Positions 1 through 5,985 of a DNA stretch of 6,440 nucleotides are shown here, piece by piece; positions within the stretch are counted from its first letter, which is position 1, and the number at the start of each line of letters is the position of its first letter. The notes beneath the pieces are model-generated. The model was not told where the DNA came from and did no database searches. It saw only the letters and a list, made by a program, of their open reading frames with translations. A program made the position numbers and the translations under genes. The DNA comes from Ruminococcaceae bacterium UBA2656 (lineage in GTDB: Bacteria > Bacillota > Clostridia > Oscillospirales > Acutalibacteraceae): the NCBI GenBank assembly GCA_002359465.1, contig DENA01000015.1, positions 47,156 to 53,595 of the forward strand, written 5' to 3'.

Positions 1-737
1 TCCGGCTCTACGGATTTTCCATCGAGTGCGCCCGCCATAATGATGAACGACCGCAGTCCGCATTCCGCCGCCGCATCACAGAAATCCGGGCGGAAGGTCA
101 GGAAGCGCAGGAAGTCCCCTTCTGCCATTGCGCCGGTCACCTGTCTGTCAAATTCCGGCCCTTCCTTGGCAAAGCCGTACGGCCCGTCCTCCTTCAGTCT
201 GTGGGAAAGATCTCCGCTGGCGATAAAAGTTACTTTTCGTCCCACTGCTTCCGCTGTCTGGGCAATGCATTTTCCCAAGCGGTAATGGTCGAGGACGGAC
301 AAACCCGACAGACCGATGCGCACCAGCCTGTAGCCGGTAAAATATTCGTTTAAAAAGCGCAGCGGAATCATGGTGCCGTGGTCGAGAGACGGGTCCTTTT
401 CTCCGAACGTCCCTGCGGGCAGTCCCGCCTTTCCGGCCGTATCGGTCAGAGTCCGTACAAATTCGCTGTCATATTCCGCATCAATACCGACTCCGGGCGC
501 GCCGAAGAGGGCAAAATCTCCGTGGGCCTGTTCGCCCGGTGAAATATGAAAGTAATCGGCATACATGGCGGTGTGCGGGGAGGTAACCACCACCGTGTCC
601 GGCTTCAGCGCCGCAATCCGACGAGCGGCCTGCCGGCAGGCGTCAATGGTATTTTGAATCTTCCTTTCTTCCCCGTTTCCCACTTCCGGAAGAATAATGG
701 GTGGGTGCGGCATAATAAACGCACCTGCAATCGACAT
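1..737 (-). CDS. AmmeMemoRadiSam system protein, N-terminal LigB-like domain (partial, C-terminus off the window)
   Basis: This open frame of 245 codons runs off the left edge without a stop. It reads as a class III extradiol dioxygenase (LigB) fold, which in many Clostridia is the N-terminal half of AmmeMemoRadiSam system protein A and is followed by an AMMECR1 domain. Motifs seen: MPHPP at 9-13, SPHT at 53-56, DPSLDHGTMIPL at 115-126, ASGDLSHR at 173-180 and AECGLR at 224-229. By analogy with LigB, His11, His55 and Glu225 would be metal ligands and His179 the catalytic base; this mapping is inferred. The true substrate of the family is not established, and AMMECR1, Memo and radical SAM proteins co-occur in it. 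The ATG at 737 is chosen because AAGGAGGA (744-751) sits 6 nt upstream. The gene begins 28 nt after the stop of a macro-domain remnant and is probably co-transcribed with it. The AMMECR1 half is expected to the left but not seen. Confidence 0.85.
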   Translation of the reverse strand, partial: MSIAGAFIMPHPPIILPEVGNGEERKIQNTIDACRQAARRIAALKPDTVVVTSPHTAMYADYFHISPGEQAHGDFALFGAPGVGIDAEYDSEFVRTLTDTAGKAGLPAGTFGEKDPSLDHGTMIPLRFLNEYFTGYRLVRIGLSGLSVLDHYRLGKCIAQTAEAVGRKVTFIASGDLSHRLKEDGPYGFAKEGPEFDRQVTGAMAEGDFLRFLTFRPDFCDAAAECGLRSFIIMAGALDGKSVEP

Positions 738-765
738 AGAAAATCCTCCTTCATCAATTTGATTG

Positions 766-903
766 TTATTGTTCCGCGTCCGCCAGCGCACGGTGGATGG
801 CCCCGTCCACTCCCCCGCCGTCCAGCAGAGAAGGATTTGCCGCGTTTACAATAGCATCTGCTTTCTGCTTTGTAATATCTCCTTGAATAATGAAAAATTT
901 CAT
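766..903 (-). pseudogene. Truncated macro-domain (ADP-ribose-binding) gene remnant
   Basis: The 45-residue product begins [20 protein letters not shown] and continues through [19 protein letters not shown], then ends LADAEQ and a stop. The Ixx[12 protein letters not shown] and [11 protein letters not shown] motifs are the first part of the macro fold, as in O-acetyl-ADP-ribose deacetylases of the YmdB type. Intact members have roughly 140-180 residues, so about three quarters of the domain is missing, including the second ligand-binding loop. No continuation is visible in the other frames, and the next gene begins 28 nt later. The simplest reading is an internal deletion joining the start of the gene to its last few codons. 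The start at 903 is favoured by AAAGGAG about 5 nt upstream. Translation may persist as a leader to the downstream gene, but ADP-ribose hydrolysis is unlikely. Confidence 0.8.
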
Positions 904-921
904 GGCATCTCCTTTCCGCGG

Positions 922-951
922 ATAAAACCGCATCATCCAATATGCTGTCAA
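922..951 (-). promoter_or_regulatory. Alternative sigma-A promoter closer to macro remnant
   Basis: A perfect TTGACA (946-951) is followed after 18 bp by TTTTAT (922-927), four of six in the -10 box. Use of this promoter would put the transcript start near 915, almost on top of the ribosome binding site of the macro remnant. It is therefore less convenient than the promoter at 960-988, though both may act. Confidence 0.35.
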
Positions 952-959
952 TGATTTAA

Positions 960-988
960 ATTCTATACTTCCAATAGAGGTTTTTCAA
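960..988 (-). promoter_or_regulatory. Candidate sigma-A promoter upstream of macro remnant / AmmeMemoRadiSam gene
   Basis: Reading the minus strand, TTGAAA (983-988) and TAGAAT (960-965) are separated by 17 bp, each matching five of six consensus bases. The transcript would start near 953 and leave a leader of about 50 nt before the macro-remnant ATG at 903. The promoter lies between the exporter-operon terminator and the remnant, as expected for a new transcription unit. Confidence 0.5.
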
Positions 989-1011
989 GGCCCGAAAATA
1001 GGAATCCCCGC

Positions 1012-1057
1012 AAAAAGAGCCTCGCTTCCGTAAATTCATACGGCAGCGGGGCTCTTT
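1012..1057 (-). terminator. Rho-independent terminator of the marR-ABC exporter operon
   Basis: Two 19-nt arms (1014-1032 and 1039-1057) enclose the loop AATTCA. They pair except at two positions (1022/1049 and 1027/1044). On the minus strand the stem ends in GGCTC and runs into five T residues (1016-1012). It lies 67 nt after the stop of the second exporter gene and before the next promoter, so it most likely ends that operon. On the plus strand only three T follow and no gene precedes it. Confidence 0.8.
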
Positions 1058-1124
1058 CGCATTTACGCAACGACTCGGAGAATATGTCGGTATATTAATA
1101 CAGTCTGATATCCGCAGCATCAAA

Positions 1125-2984
1125 TTACGATAGTTCAAACTGACCGGTATATAATTGATAGTACCGCCCTTTCCGGGCGACCAGTTCTTCATGGCTTCCA
1201 CGCTCGAGAATTTCACCGTTTTCCAGCACGATAATGGCTTTCGCATTGCGTACAGTGGAAAGGCGGTGCGCAATGACAAATACCGTCCGGTTTTCCATCA
1301 GGTGATCCATTGCCGTTTCAATCAGCTTTTCGGTGTGGGTGTCCACGGAGCTGGTTGCCTCATCCAGAATCAGCACCGGCGGGGCGGAAACCGCAGCCCG
1401 CGCAATCGCGATCAGCTGGCGCTGCCCCTGGCTCAGATTCCCCCCGTCGCCGGAGAGCAGGGTGTCATAGCCTTCCGGCAGTCTTTGAATAAAGGAATCC
1501 GCGTTCGCCAGCTTCGCCGCACTCACCACCTGCTCCATACTGGCATCCGGATTTCCATAACGGATATTTTCGGCGATGGTACCCGTAAACAAATGGGTAT
1601 CCTGCAGGACGACGGCAAGCGAATGCCGCAGGTCGTCTTTTCTCATATTTCGCACATCAATGCCGTCATAGGTGATGCTTCCCCCGCTGACGTCATAGAA
1701 GCGGTTAATCAGATTGGCAATCGTTGTCTTTCCCGCGCCGGTGGAACCCACAAAAGCGATTTTCTGTCCGGGCTTCGCATAAAGGTTGATTCCCTTTAAG
1801 ACGGGACGGCCGGGGACGTAGCCAAACACCACGTCATGAAAACGGACGTCGCCCAGAAGCTGCACCAGTCTGGCTGTTCCGTCCCCGGCCGGCTCGCGCC
1901 ATGCCCATTCACCCGCACGTCCTTCACATTCGTGCAGTTGTCCGTCCGCGCCGGCAGCCGCGCGCACAAGGGTTACGGTGCCGTCGTCCGTCTCCGGCGC
2001 CTCCTCCATGATTTCAGAAATCCGTTCCGCACCGGACAGGGCGGCCAGAATAAAATTGAGCTGTTGGGAAAACTGGTTGACCGGCATTGCGGTCTGGCGG
2101 ACATAGACAAGGTAGGAAGCAAGGCTCCCCAGATCTATCCGCCCTGCAATGGCGAAGAACGCGCCGATGCAGGCGGAAAGGGCATAGTTGAAATAGGAAA
2201 TGCTGACGACCACCGGAATCAGGATGCCCGAGTAGGTCAGCGCCCCGGTGGCCGCTTCCAGCAGTTTATTATTGCGGTCGGAAAATTCTTCAAAGTCCCT
2301 GTCCTCGTGGTTAAAGACCTTGACCACCTTCTGTCCCTCCACCATTTCCTCCATAAACCCATTCAGGCTGCCCATATATTTCTGCTGACGGGAGAAATAG
2401 GCATGGCTCTTCTTTCCGCTGTACCGCAGAAACAGGAACATGCCAAGAAAGGAGAGAAGCACGATGACCGACAGCTCAAAATTCAGGATAATCAGCATCG
2501 TAAACGTGCCGACAATAACGATGAAGCTTTGAATAAGCACTGTAAAGCTGTTATTCAGCGCTTCGGCAATGGTATCGATGTCGTTTGTAAAACGGCTCAT
2601 CAGCTCGCCATGCGTTTTCGCGTCAAAGAAGCTCAGGGGCAGCTTCTGCACCTTTTGGAAAAGGTCGTCGCGGATTTCCTGAATGATCTTCTGCGCAGCC
2701 TTCACCATCAGCTGGGAATATCCATAGGTCGCGGCCACGCCGGTAAGATAGACGGCGCCCATAAACAGAAGCATTCTGACAAGGCCGGGGATATTTCCCG
2801 GAAGAATATAATCGTTTACGGCCGGTTTCAGCAGGTAGGTACCGTAAACATTGGCTCCGGCACTGACGGCGACCATCACCGATACAAGCAGCAGGACGGC
2901 ACTGTGCTTTCTCAGGTAACGCCAGAGAAATTTCAGGGTTTTCCGGATATCCTTCGGCTTTTCATGCAGCGTTGTTTTCGGCAT
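1125..2984 (-). CDS. Heterodimeric ABC multidrug-type exporter, subunit B (canonical ATPase motifs)
   Basis: The 619-residue protein is an ABC half-transporter: six membrane segments (about 28-50, 66-88, 148-166, 167-187, 252-277, 284-312), then a nucleotide-binding domain. Motifs: Walker A GSTGAGKT 413-420, Q-loop Gln461, signature LSQGQ 517-521, Walker B LILDE with Glu542, and H-loop His573. Walker and H-loop motifs are canonical, but the signature has Gln for the first Gly of SGG. Paired with the upstream gene product it should form the one competent ATP site. Residues about 333-375 are a long linker with a Trp-Ala-Trp (360-362), making it some 40 residues longer than its partner. Such heterodimers (LmrCD, BmrCD, TM287/288) expel drugs or other hydrophobic compounds; the substrate here cannot be read from sequence. 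The ATG at 2984 shares its A with the TAA of the previous gene (TAATG), so translation is probably coupled. Confidence 0.93.
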   Translation of the reverse strand: MPKTTLHEKPKDIRKTLKFLWRYLRKHSAVLLLVSVMVAVSAGANVYGTYLLKPAVNDYILPGNIPGLVRMLLFMGAVYLTGVAATYGYSQLMVKAAQKIIQEIRDDLFQKVQKLPLSFFDAKTHGELMSRFTNDIDTIAEALNNSFTVLIQSFIVIVGTFTMLIILNFELSVIVLLSFLGMFLFLRYSGKKSHAYFSRQQKYMGSLNGFMEEMVEGQKVVKVFNHEDRDFEEFSDRNNKLLEAATGALTYSGILIPVVVSISYFNYALSACIGAFFAIAGRIDLGSLASYLVYVRQTAMPVNQFSQQLNFILAALSGAERISEIMEEAPETDDGTVTLVRAAAGADGQLHECEGRAGEWAWREPAGDGTARLVQLLGDVRFHDVVFGYVPGRPVLKGINLYAKPGQKIAFVGSTGAGKTTIANLINRFYDVSGGSITYDGIDVRNMRKDDLRHSLAVVLQDTHLFTGTIAENIRYGNPDASMEQVVSAAKLANADSFIQRLPEGYDTLLSGDGGNLSQGQRQLIAIARAAVSAPPVLILDEATSSVDTHTEKLIETAMDHLMENRTVFVIAHRLSTVRNAKAIIVLENGEILERGSHEELVARKGRYYQLYTGQFELS

Positions 2985-4708
2985 TACGCGGTGGCCCCCT
3001 TTTGCTGAAACTCGTAAATATCCCGGTAAATCGGGTTGTGCGCCAACAGTGCCTCATGTGTTCCGGCCTCGTTGATTTTCCCGTCCTCCAGCACCACAAT
3101 CAGGTCTGCGTTTTCAATGGAGCTGATGCGCTGTGTAATAATGATTTTGGTCGTATCCTTCAAACCCTCCGCCAGCCTTGTGCGGATTTTCGCTTCCGTG
3201 GCGGTGTCCACCGCGCTGGTGGAGTCGTCAAAAATCAGCACCCTGGGGCGCTTCAGCAACGCGCGGGCAATACAGAGCCGCTGCTTCTGTCCGCCGGAGA
3301 CATTCACGCCGCCCTGCCCAAGATCGGTTTCGTAGCCGTCCGGCATCCGGTCAAGAAACTCGTCGGCGCAGGCGATGCGGCACGCCCAGTCCAGTTCCTC
3401 ATCTGTTGCGTTTTCATTTCCCCATTTCAGATTTTCGCGGATCGTCCCGGAAAAGAGGGTATTTTTCTGAAGCACGACGCCGACTGCATCACGCAGAGGG
3501 GCAAGCGCGTATTCCTTCACATCATGTCCGTCTATTTTCAGGCTGCCGGAGGTAACGTCGTAAAGCCGTGGAATGAGCTGCACCAGCGAGGATTTCGCGG
3601 AGCCCGTCCCCCCGATCACGCCCACCATCTGACCGGCGCCGATATGCAGGCTGATGTCGGACAGCACATATTCCCTGGCTGTCTCCCGATACTTAAAAAA
3701 CACATGTTCAAAGTCAACGGTTCCCTGCTCCACCGTCCTCGCGCCCGCGCCGTCGGAAATTCCCGCCGGCTCATCCAGGACTTCCGCGATACGGTAAGCG
3801 GAGGTCCTGGAACGGCTGAGCATCAAAAACACATTGGAAATCATCATCAGAGAATTCAAAATCTGCAGGACATAGCTTAAAAAGCCTGTCAGCTGCCCCA
3901 CCTGCATGGTTCCCGCGTGGATAAAATTCCCGCCGAACCAGAGGATACAGAGGATGGTAGAATACATGACAAGCTGAAAGCAGGGCATATTCAGAACCGC
4001 ATAATGAAAAGCCGTTTCAGACGAAGCCCGGAACGTTTCGTTGACTTCACTGAATTTACGACATTCGCTGTCGCCCTTTACATAGGATTTTACCGTACGG
4101 ATGGCCGTCAGATTTTCCTGCACAATAGAATTCACCCTGTCAAGAGCCTTCTGCATTTTCCCGTACATCGGGCGCAGCTTTTGCAGGATAAAAATCAGAC
4201 AGGCGGCCAGCACAGGGACGGCCGTCAGGAAAACCAGTGCCAGCTTCGGGCTCATCATCATCGTCATCACCAGCGCCATGACCATCATCACCGGGCCGCG
4301 CACCATGGGCCTCAGTCCGTTGCAGACGGTATTCTGCAAAATCGTGATATCGCTGGTGAGCCGTGTGATCAGCGACGGAGTGCTGAAATGATCCATATTG
4401 GAAAAAGAGAACCCCTGTATTTTGCGGTATTCGGCTTTTCTAAGCTCGGCACCAAACCCTTGTCCCGCCCGGGCGGCCAAACGCGCGTAAAGTGCGCCCA
4501 AAAGCAGGGAGACCAGCGCGCAGGCAACCATGGCAAGGCTTTTCTGCAGGATATAGTGTGTGTCGCGGTTGACGACCCCCACGTCAATGATGTCCGCCAT
4601 AATCAGCGGGATCACCAGTTCAAAGACCGCTTCCAGCGCGACGCAGACAACCCCGCCGATCAGATGTTTCCGATATTTTTCAAAATATATCAAAAAACGT
4701 TTTAACAC
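2984..4708 (-). CDS. Heterodimeric ABC multidrug-type exporter, subunit A (degenerate ATPase motifs)
   Basis: The 574-residue half-transporter has six predicted membrane segments (about 17-41, 57-73, 138-156, 157-176, 244-265, 271-297), then a nucleotide-binding domain. Walker A is GGTGSAKS (366-373), with Ala371 for the usual Gly; the Q-loop is Gln414; the signature VSGGQ (470-474) is good. Walker B is LIFDD, with Asp495 for the catalytic Glu, and the H-loop has Gln526 for His. Asp-for-Glu and Gln-for-His mark an ATP site that hydrolyses poorly. The intact signature is expected to complete the active site of subunit B. The start is GTG at 4708: GGAGGG (4715-4720) lies 6 nt upstream, while the TTG at 4726 would begin upstream of that site and lacks one of its own. 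The gene follows marR by 30 nt and overlaps the subunit B gene by 1 nt, so the three form one operon. Confidence 0.93.
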   Translation of the reverse strand: MLKRFLIYFEKYRKHLIGGVVCVALEAVFELVIPLIMADIIDVGVVNRDTHYILQKSLAMVACALVSLLLGALYARLAARAGQGFGAELRKAEYRKIQGFSFSNMDHFSTPSLITRLTSDITILQNTVCNGLRPMVRGPVMMVMALVMTMMMSPKLALVFLTAVPVLAACLIFILQKLRPMYGKMQKALDRVNSIVQENLTAIRTVKSYVKGDSECRKFSEVNETFRASSETAFHYAVLNMPCFQLVMYSTILCILWFGGNFIHAGTMQVGQLTGFLSYVLQILNSLMMISNVFLMLSRSRTSAYRIAEVLDEPAGISDGAGARTVEQGTVDFEHVFFKYRETAREYVLSDISLHIGAGQMVGVIGGTGSAKSSLVQLIPRLYDVTSGSLKIDGHDVKEYALAPLRDAVGVVLQKNTLFSGTIRENLKWGNENATDEELDWACRIACADEFLDRMPDGYETDLGQGGVNVSGGQKQRLCIARALLKRPRVLIFDDSTSAVDTATEAKIRTRLAEGLKDTTKIIITQRISSIENADLIVVLEDGKINEAGTHEALLAHNPIYRDIYEFQQKGATA

Positions 4709-4738
4709 GTGTTTCCCTCCAAACAACTTTTGTCATGT

Positions 4739-5167
4739 TTATTCAATCTCTTTGCCCGCAAGGTTCCGATACATGCGGTATAGATAAGAAAGGAACTGCT
4801 CTTGTTCCTCTTTTGTAAAGCCCTGCATGGAAATTTCCTCGATCTCCGTGCAAAGCTGCCGCCATTCTTTATAAATTTCGCGGCCTTTCTCTGTTACGGA
4901 AACCGATTCAGCCCTTTTCCGTTCGCACGGAGCCGAGCGCTGAATCAGTCCGGCCTGAACCATGTTGTTCAGAATCTGCGACACGGTAGCCGGTTCTATG
5001 TCCAGCGCCTCTGCAATATCTTTTTGCATACAGTGGTTCTGACGCGAAAGATGGGATAGAATTTTAGGCTGACCGGGAGACAACCCTATTTCCAGCATTC
5101 CCGGCCTGGTTTTGTTCTTTTGCGCGTGAAACACTTTAACGATAGCCATGTGCAGTGAGACCGCCAT
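4739..5167 (-). CDS. MarR-family transcriptional regulator
   Basis: The 142-residue product has the size and layout of MarR repressors: helical N-terminus (1-25), winged helix-turn-helix (about 33-92) and a C-terminal dimerisation helix (about 95-138). The recognition region contains QKDIAEALDIEPATVSQILN (48-67), followed by NMVQAGLIQR (68-77). The wing has CERKR (81-85) where the family usually has an acidic-Arg-Arg pattern, then VTEKG (91-95), the common LTEKG. Cysteines at 46, 81 and 106 could allow redox sensing, but that is only a possibility. The ATG at 5167 is chosen for GGAGGG (5173-5178) five bases upstream; the frame stays open to 5353 but would then cover the promoter. It is first in the operon with the exporter genes, so it likely represses itself and the pump until a ligand (probably a pumped compound) binds. 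Confidence 0.92.
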   Translation of the reverse strand: MAVSLHMAIVKVFHAQKNKTRPGMLEIGLSPGQPKILSHLSRQNHCMQKDIAEALDIEPATVSQILNNMVQAGLIQRSAPCERKRAESVSVTEKGREIYKEWRQLCTEIEEISMQGFTKEEQEQFLSYLYRMYRNLAGKEIE

Positions 5168-5181
5168 ATAATCCCTCCATT

Positions 5182-5199
5182 TAGTTAGTATCCTAACTA
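5182..5199. promoter_or_regulatory. Probable MarR operator 1 (inverted repeat)
   Basis: TAGTTAG (5182-5188) and CTAACTA (5193-5199) are a perfect 7-bp inverted repeat with a 4-bp spacer, a typical size for a MarR dimer site. It lies in the leader of marR, from about +5 to +22 of the predicted transcript and 3 bp upstream of the ribosome binding site. A protein bound here would block elongation or initiation. The link to this MarR protein is inferred from position. Confidence 0.65.
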
Positions 5200-5213
5200 T
5201 TAGTAAGCTAATA
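5198..5213. promoter_or_regulatory. Probable MarR operator 2 (inverted repeat overlapping the -10 box)
   Basis: TATTAG (5198-5203) and CTAATA (5208-5213) are a perfect 6-bp inverted repeat with a 4-bp spacer, sharing the TTAG/CTAA core with the neighbouring operator. It covers the predicted transcript start and half of the -10 box. Its centre is 15 bp from that of operator 1, so the two sites overlap by two bases and lie on different faces of the helix. Confidence 0.6.
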
Positions 5214-5239
5214 TTAACTCCATATTCCGGAAGTGTCAA
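5211..5239 (-). promoter_or_regulatory. Sigma-A promoter of the marR-ABC exporter operon
   Basis: On the minus strand a perfect TTGACA (5234-5239) is followed after 17 bp by TAATAT (5211-5216), four of six in the -10 box. The transcript would start near 5204 and give a leader of about 37 nt before marR. The -10 box and start are covered by inverted repeats, so the promoter is probably repressed by the MarR product. Confidence 0.7.
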
Positions 5240-5301
5240 GGCCGAAATCGTGCAAACAGCAGAACCGTGCAGATCATGGCACCGTTGATGTTTGATAAGG
5301 C

Positions 5302-5336
5302 TGATAACACCATTTGAAATCCCAATACATAATATA
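5302..5336 (+). promoter_or_regulatory. Candidate SigK/SigE (mother-cell sporulation) promoter of the cotJ operon
   Basis: CACC (5308-5311), 16 bp, then CATA-N3-TA (5328-5336) fits the Bacillus subtilis SigK pattern mACm-N16-CATAnnnTA at every fixed position. The same stretch also gives a partial SigE match: TGATAAC (5302-5308), 15 bp, AATACATA (5324-5331), with ATA and ATACA conserved. In B. subtilis cotJ is SigE-dependent. The start would lie near 5338-5343, about 35-40 nt before cotJA. No good sigma-A promoter was seen on this strand. Confidence 0.45.
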
Positions 5337-5377
5337 TCATGAGATAATTCCAACGCTCACGAGAGGAGAAAAAAGCA

Positions 5378-5575
5378 ATGGCATATATTAACATGGATAT
5401 GGACGGTCAGGGCTGCGAAATGAGCCCGGCGCCACTTCCGGCAATGCCTGTGGTCGCAATGGCCTATGTTCCATTTCAACAGTATAATGTAACTTATGCG
5501 CCTGAAAAGGGATTCGAGACAGGCACCATTTTCCCGGATCTTGACAAACCGTTTTTGGGAGGCAGGCGGAAATGA
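5378..5575 (+). CDS. cotJA: Spore coat-associated protein CotJA
   Basis: The 65-residue protein has the CotJA core: MAYVPFQQYNVTY (28-40), then APEKGFETGTIFPDLDKPFLG (41-61), matching the family pattern of an aromatic-rich stretch followed by GTxFPxLxKPF and G. The N-terminal 27 residues (MDMDGQG, PAPLPAMP) are a variable low-complexity lead. CotJA is a small structural protein of the spore coat, made in the mother cell, which in B. subtilis is needed for assembly of CotJC. The ATG at 5378 follows GAGGAG (5363-5368) with 9 nt spacing. Its stop overlaps the cotJB start by 4 nt (ATGA), so the operon is translationally coupled. It diverges from marR with 210 nt between start codons. Confidence 0.92.
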   Translation: MAYINMDMDGQGCEMSPAPLPAMPVVAMAYVPFQQYNVTYAPEKGFETGTIFPDLDKPFLGGRRK

Positions 5576-5832
5576 GTGAACAGGAAAGACTGATGCGTAG
5601 GATTCATGCCTATCATTTTGCTGCCTGGGAGCTTCATATTTTTCTGGACACTCATCCCGGCGATTGCCAGGCAGCAAAGCAGCAGGAGGAATACCGCAAG
5701 ATGGCAGATGAATTAATGGCACAATACGAGGCAACTTACGGGCCGATGCATCATAGCAGTTCAGACACCAGCCGCTGGGCATGGATTAATGATCCATGGC
5801 CGTGGGATGTTAACAAGGAGGGAAATAAATAA
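5572..5832 (+). CDS. cotJB: Spore coat protein CotJB
   Basis: The 86-residue product matches CotJB, another small coat protein of the same operon: AWELHIFLDTHPGD (18-31), YEATYGPM (52-59) and the Trp-rich tail WAWINDPWPWDV (69-80), equivalent to the family's LyLdTHPxD, yExxyGPL and W-PWPWE signatures. The length is usual for the family and the reading frame looks intact. Its exact role in the coat is not well defined. The start overlaps cotJA by 4 nt, and its TAA shares one A with the start of the cotJC remnant (TAATG). The ribosome binding site for the next gene, AAGGAGGGAA, lies inside its last codons. Confidence 0.92.
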   Translation: MSEQERLMRRIHAYHFAAWELHIFLDTHPGDCQAAKQQEEYRKMADELMAQYEATYGPMHHSSSDTSRWAWINDPWPWDVNKEGNK

Positions 5833-5942
5833 TGTGGACTTATGAGAAGCATTTGCAATACCCCATCAATATAAAAAATACCAATCCGAAGCTGGCGCAA
5901 ATCATTATTGCGCAATACGGTGGCCCGGATGACAATTTGTGA
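5832..5942 (+). pseudogene. cotJC: Truncated cotJC (manganese-catalase-like spore coat protein), first 36 codons only
   Basis: The product starts MWTYEKHLQYPINIKNTNPK and continues LAQIIIAQYGGPDDNL before TGA at 5940-5942. It matches the first 36 residues of CotJC, whose intact form has about 190 residues and belongs to the ferritin-like manganese catalase family. All metal-binding helices are missing. None of the three frames downstream to 6070 resembles the expected continuation (GASLRYLSQRY and onward), so a single frameshift is not the cause; sequence appears to have been lost or replaced after codon 36. The start and the overlap with cotJB are intact, so a short peptide may still be made. 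It cannot act as a catalase. A second full cotJC copy elsewhere in the genome is possible but not visible here. Confidence 0.85.
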
Positions 5943-5952
5943 TAGCCAGAAT

Positions 5953-5985
5953 AAAAAATGGCATCCTCAATTTTTGAAGATGCCA
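5953..5985 (-). terminator. Strong minus-strand terminator with no visible upstream gene
   Basis: Two 12-nt arms (5959-5970 and 5974-5985) enclose a 3-nt loop. As minus-strand RNA the stem pairs fully, with one G-U at 5966/5978, and is followed directly by six U (5958-5953). As plus-strand RNA the same position is a C-A mismatch and no U tract follows, so it faces left. It lies 11 nt after the broken end of cotJC. No minus-strand gene is apparent to its right, so it looks orphaned, possibly brought in by the event that truncated cotJC. Confidence 0.65.

Noticed and set aside
605..940. Minus-strand frame of 111 codons through the macro remnant as a frameshifted continuation
   Set aside because: Its translation shows no macro-domain sequence and runs through the start of the intact downstream gene in the wrong frame.
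1155..1799. Plus-strand open frame of 214 codons opposite the ATPase domain of subunit B
   Set aside because: It is the mirror of conserved Walker and signature regions and carries no motif of its own.
1836..3008. Long plus-strand open frame of 390 codons opposite ABC subunit B
   Set aside because: It is antisense to a gene with complete ABC motifs, has His/Gln/Arg-rich composition typical of a mirrored frame, and has no domain I recognise.
2972..4705. Plus-strand open frames of 302 (2972-3880) and 262 (3917-4705) codons opposite ABC subunit A
   Set aside because: Both are shadows of the well-supported exporter gene; their composition is unnatural and no family motif is seen.
4709..4726. 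TTG start for ABC subunit A six codons upstream of the GTG
   Set aside because: The GGAGGG site lies inside those codons and is ideally spaced for the GTG at 4708.
5240..5300. Repeated CGTGCA words and a short GTGC/GCAC inverted repeat in the marR-cotJA intergenic region
   Set aside because: The arms are only four bases and the repeats too short to separate from chance.
5168..5353. Longer MarR start giving 204 residues
   Set aside because: The extension would cover the TTGACA promoter and both operators, adds no family similarity, and the ATG at 5167 has a strong ribosome binding site.
5357..5782. Minus-strand frame of 141 codons opposite cotJA and cotJB
   Set aside because: cotJA and cotJB are clearly recognised on the plus strand; the opposite frame has no signature.
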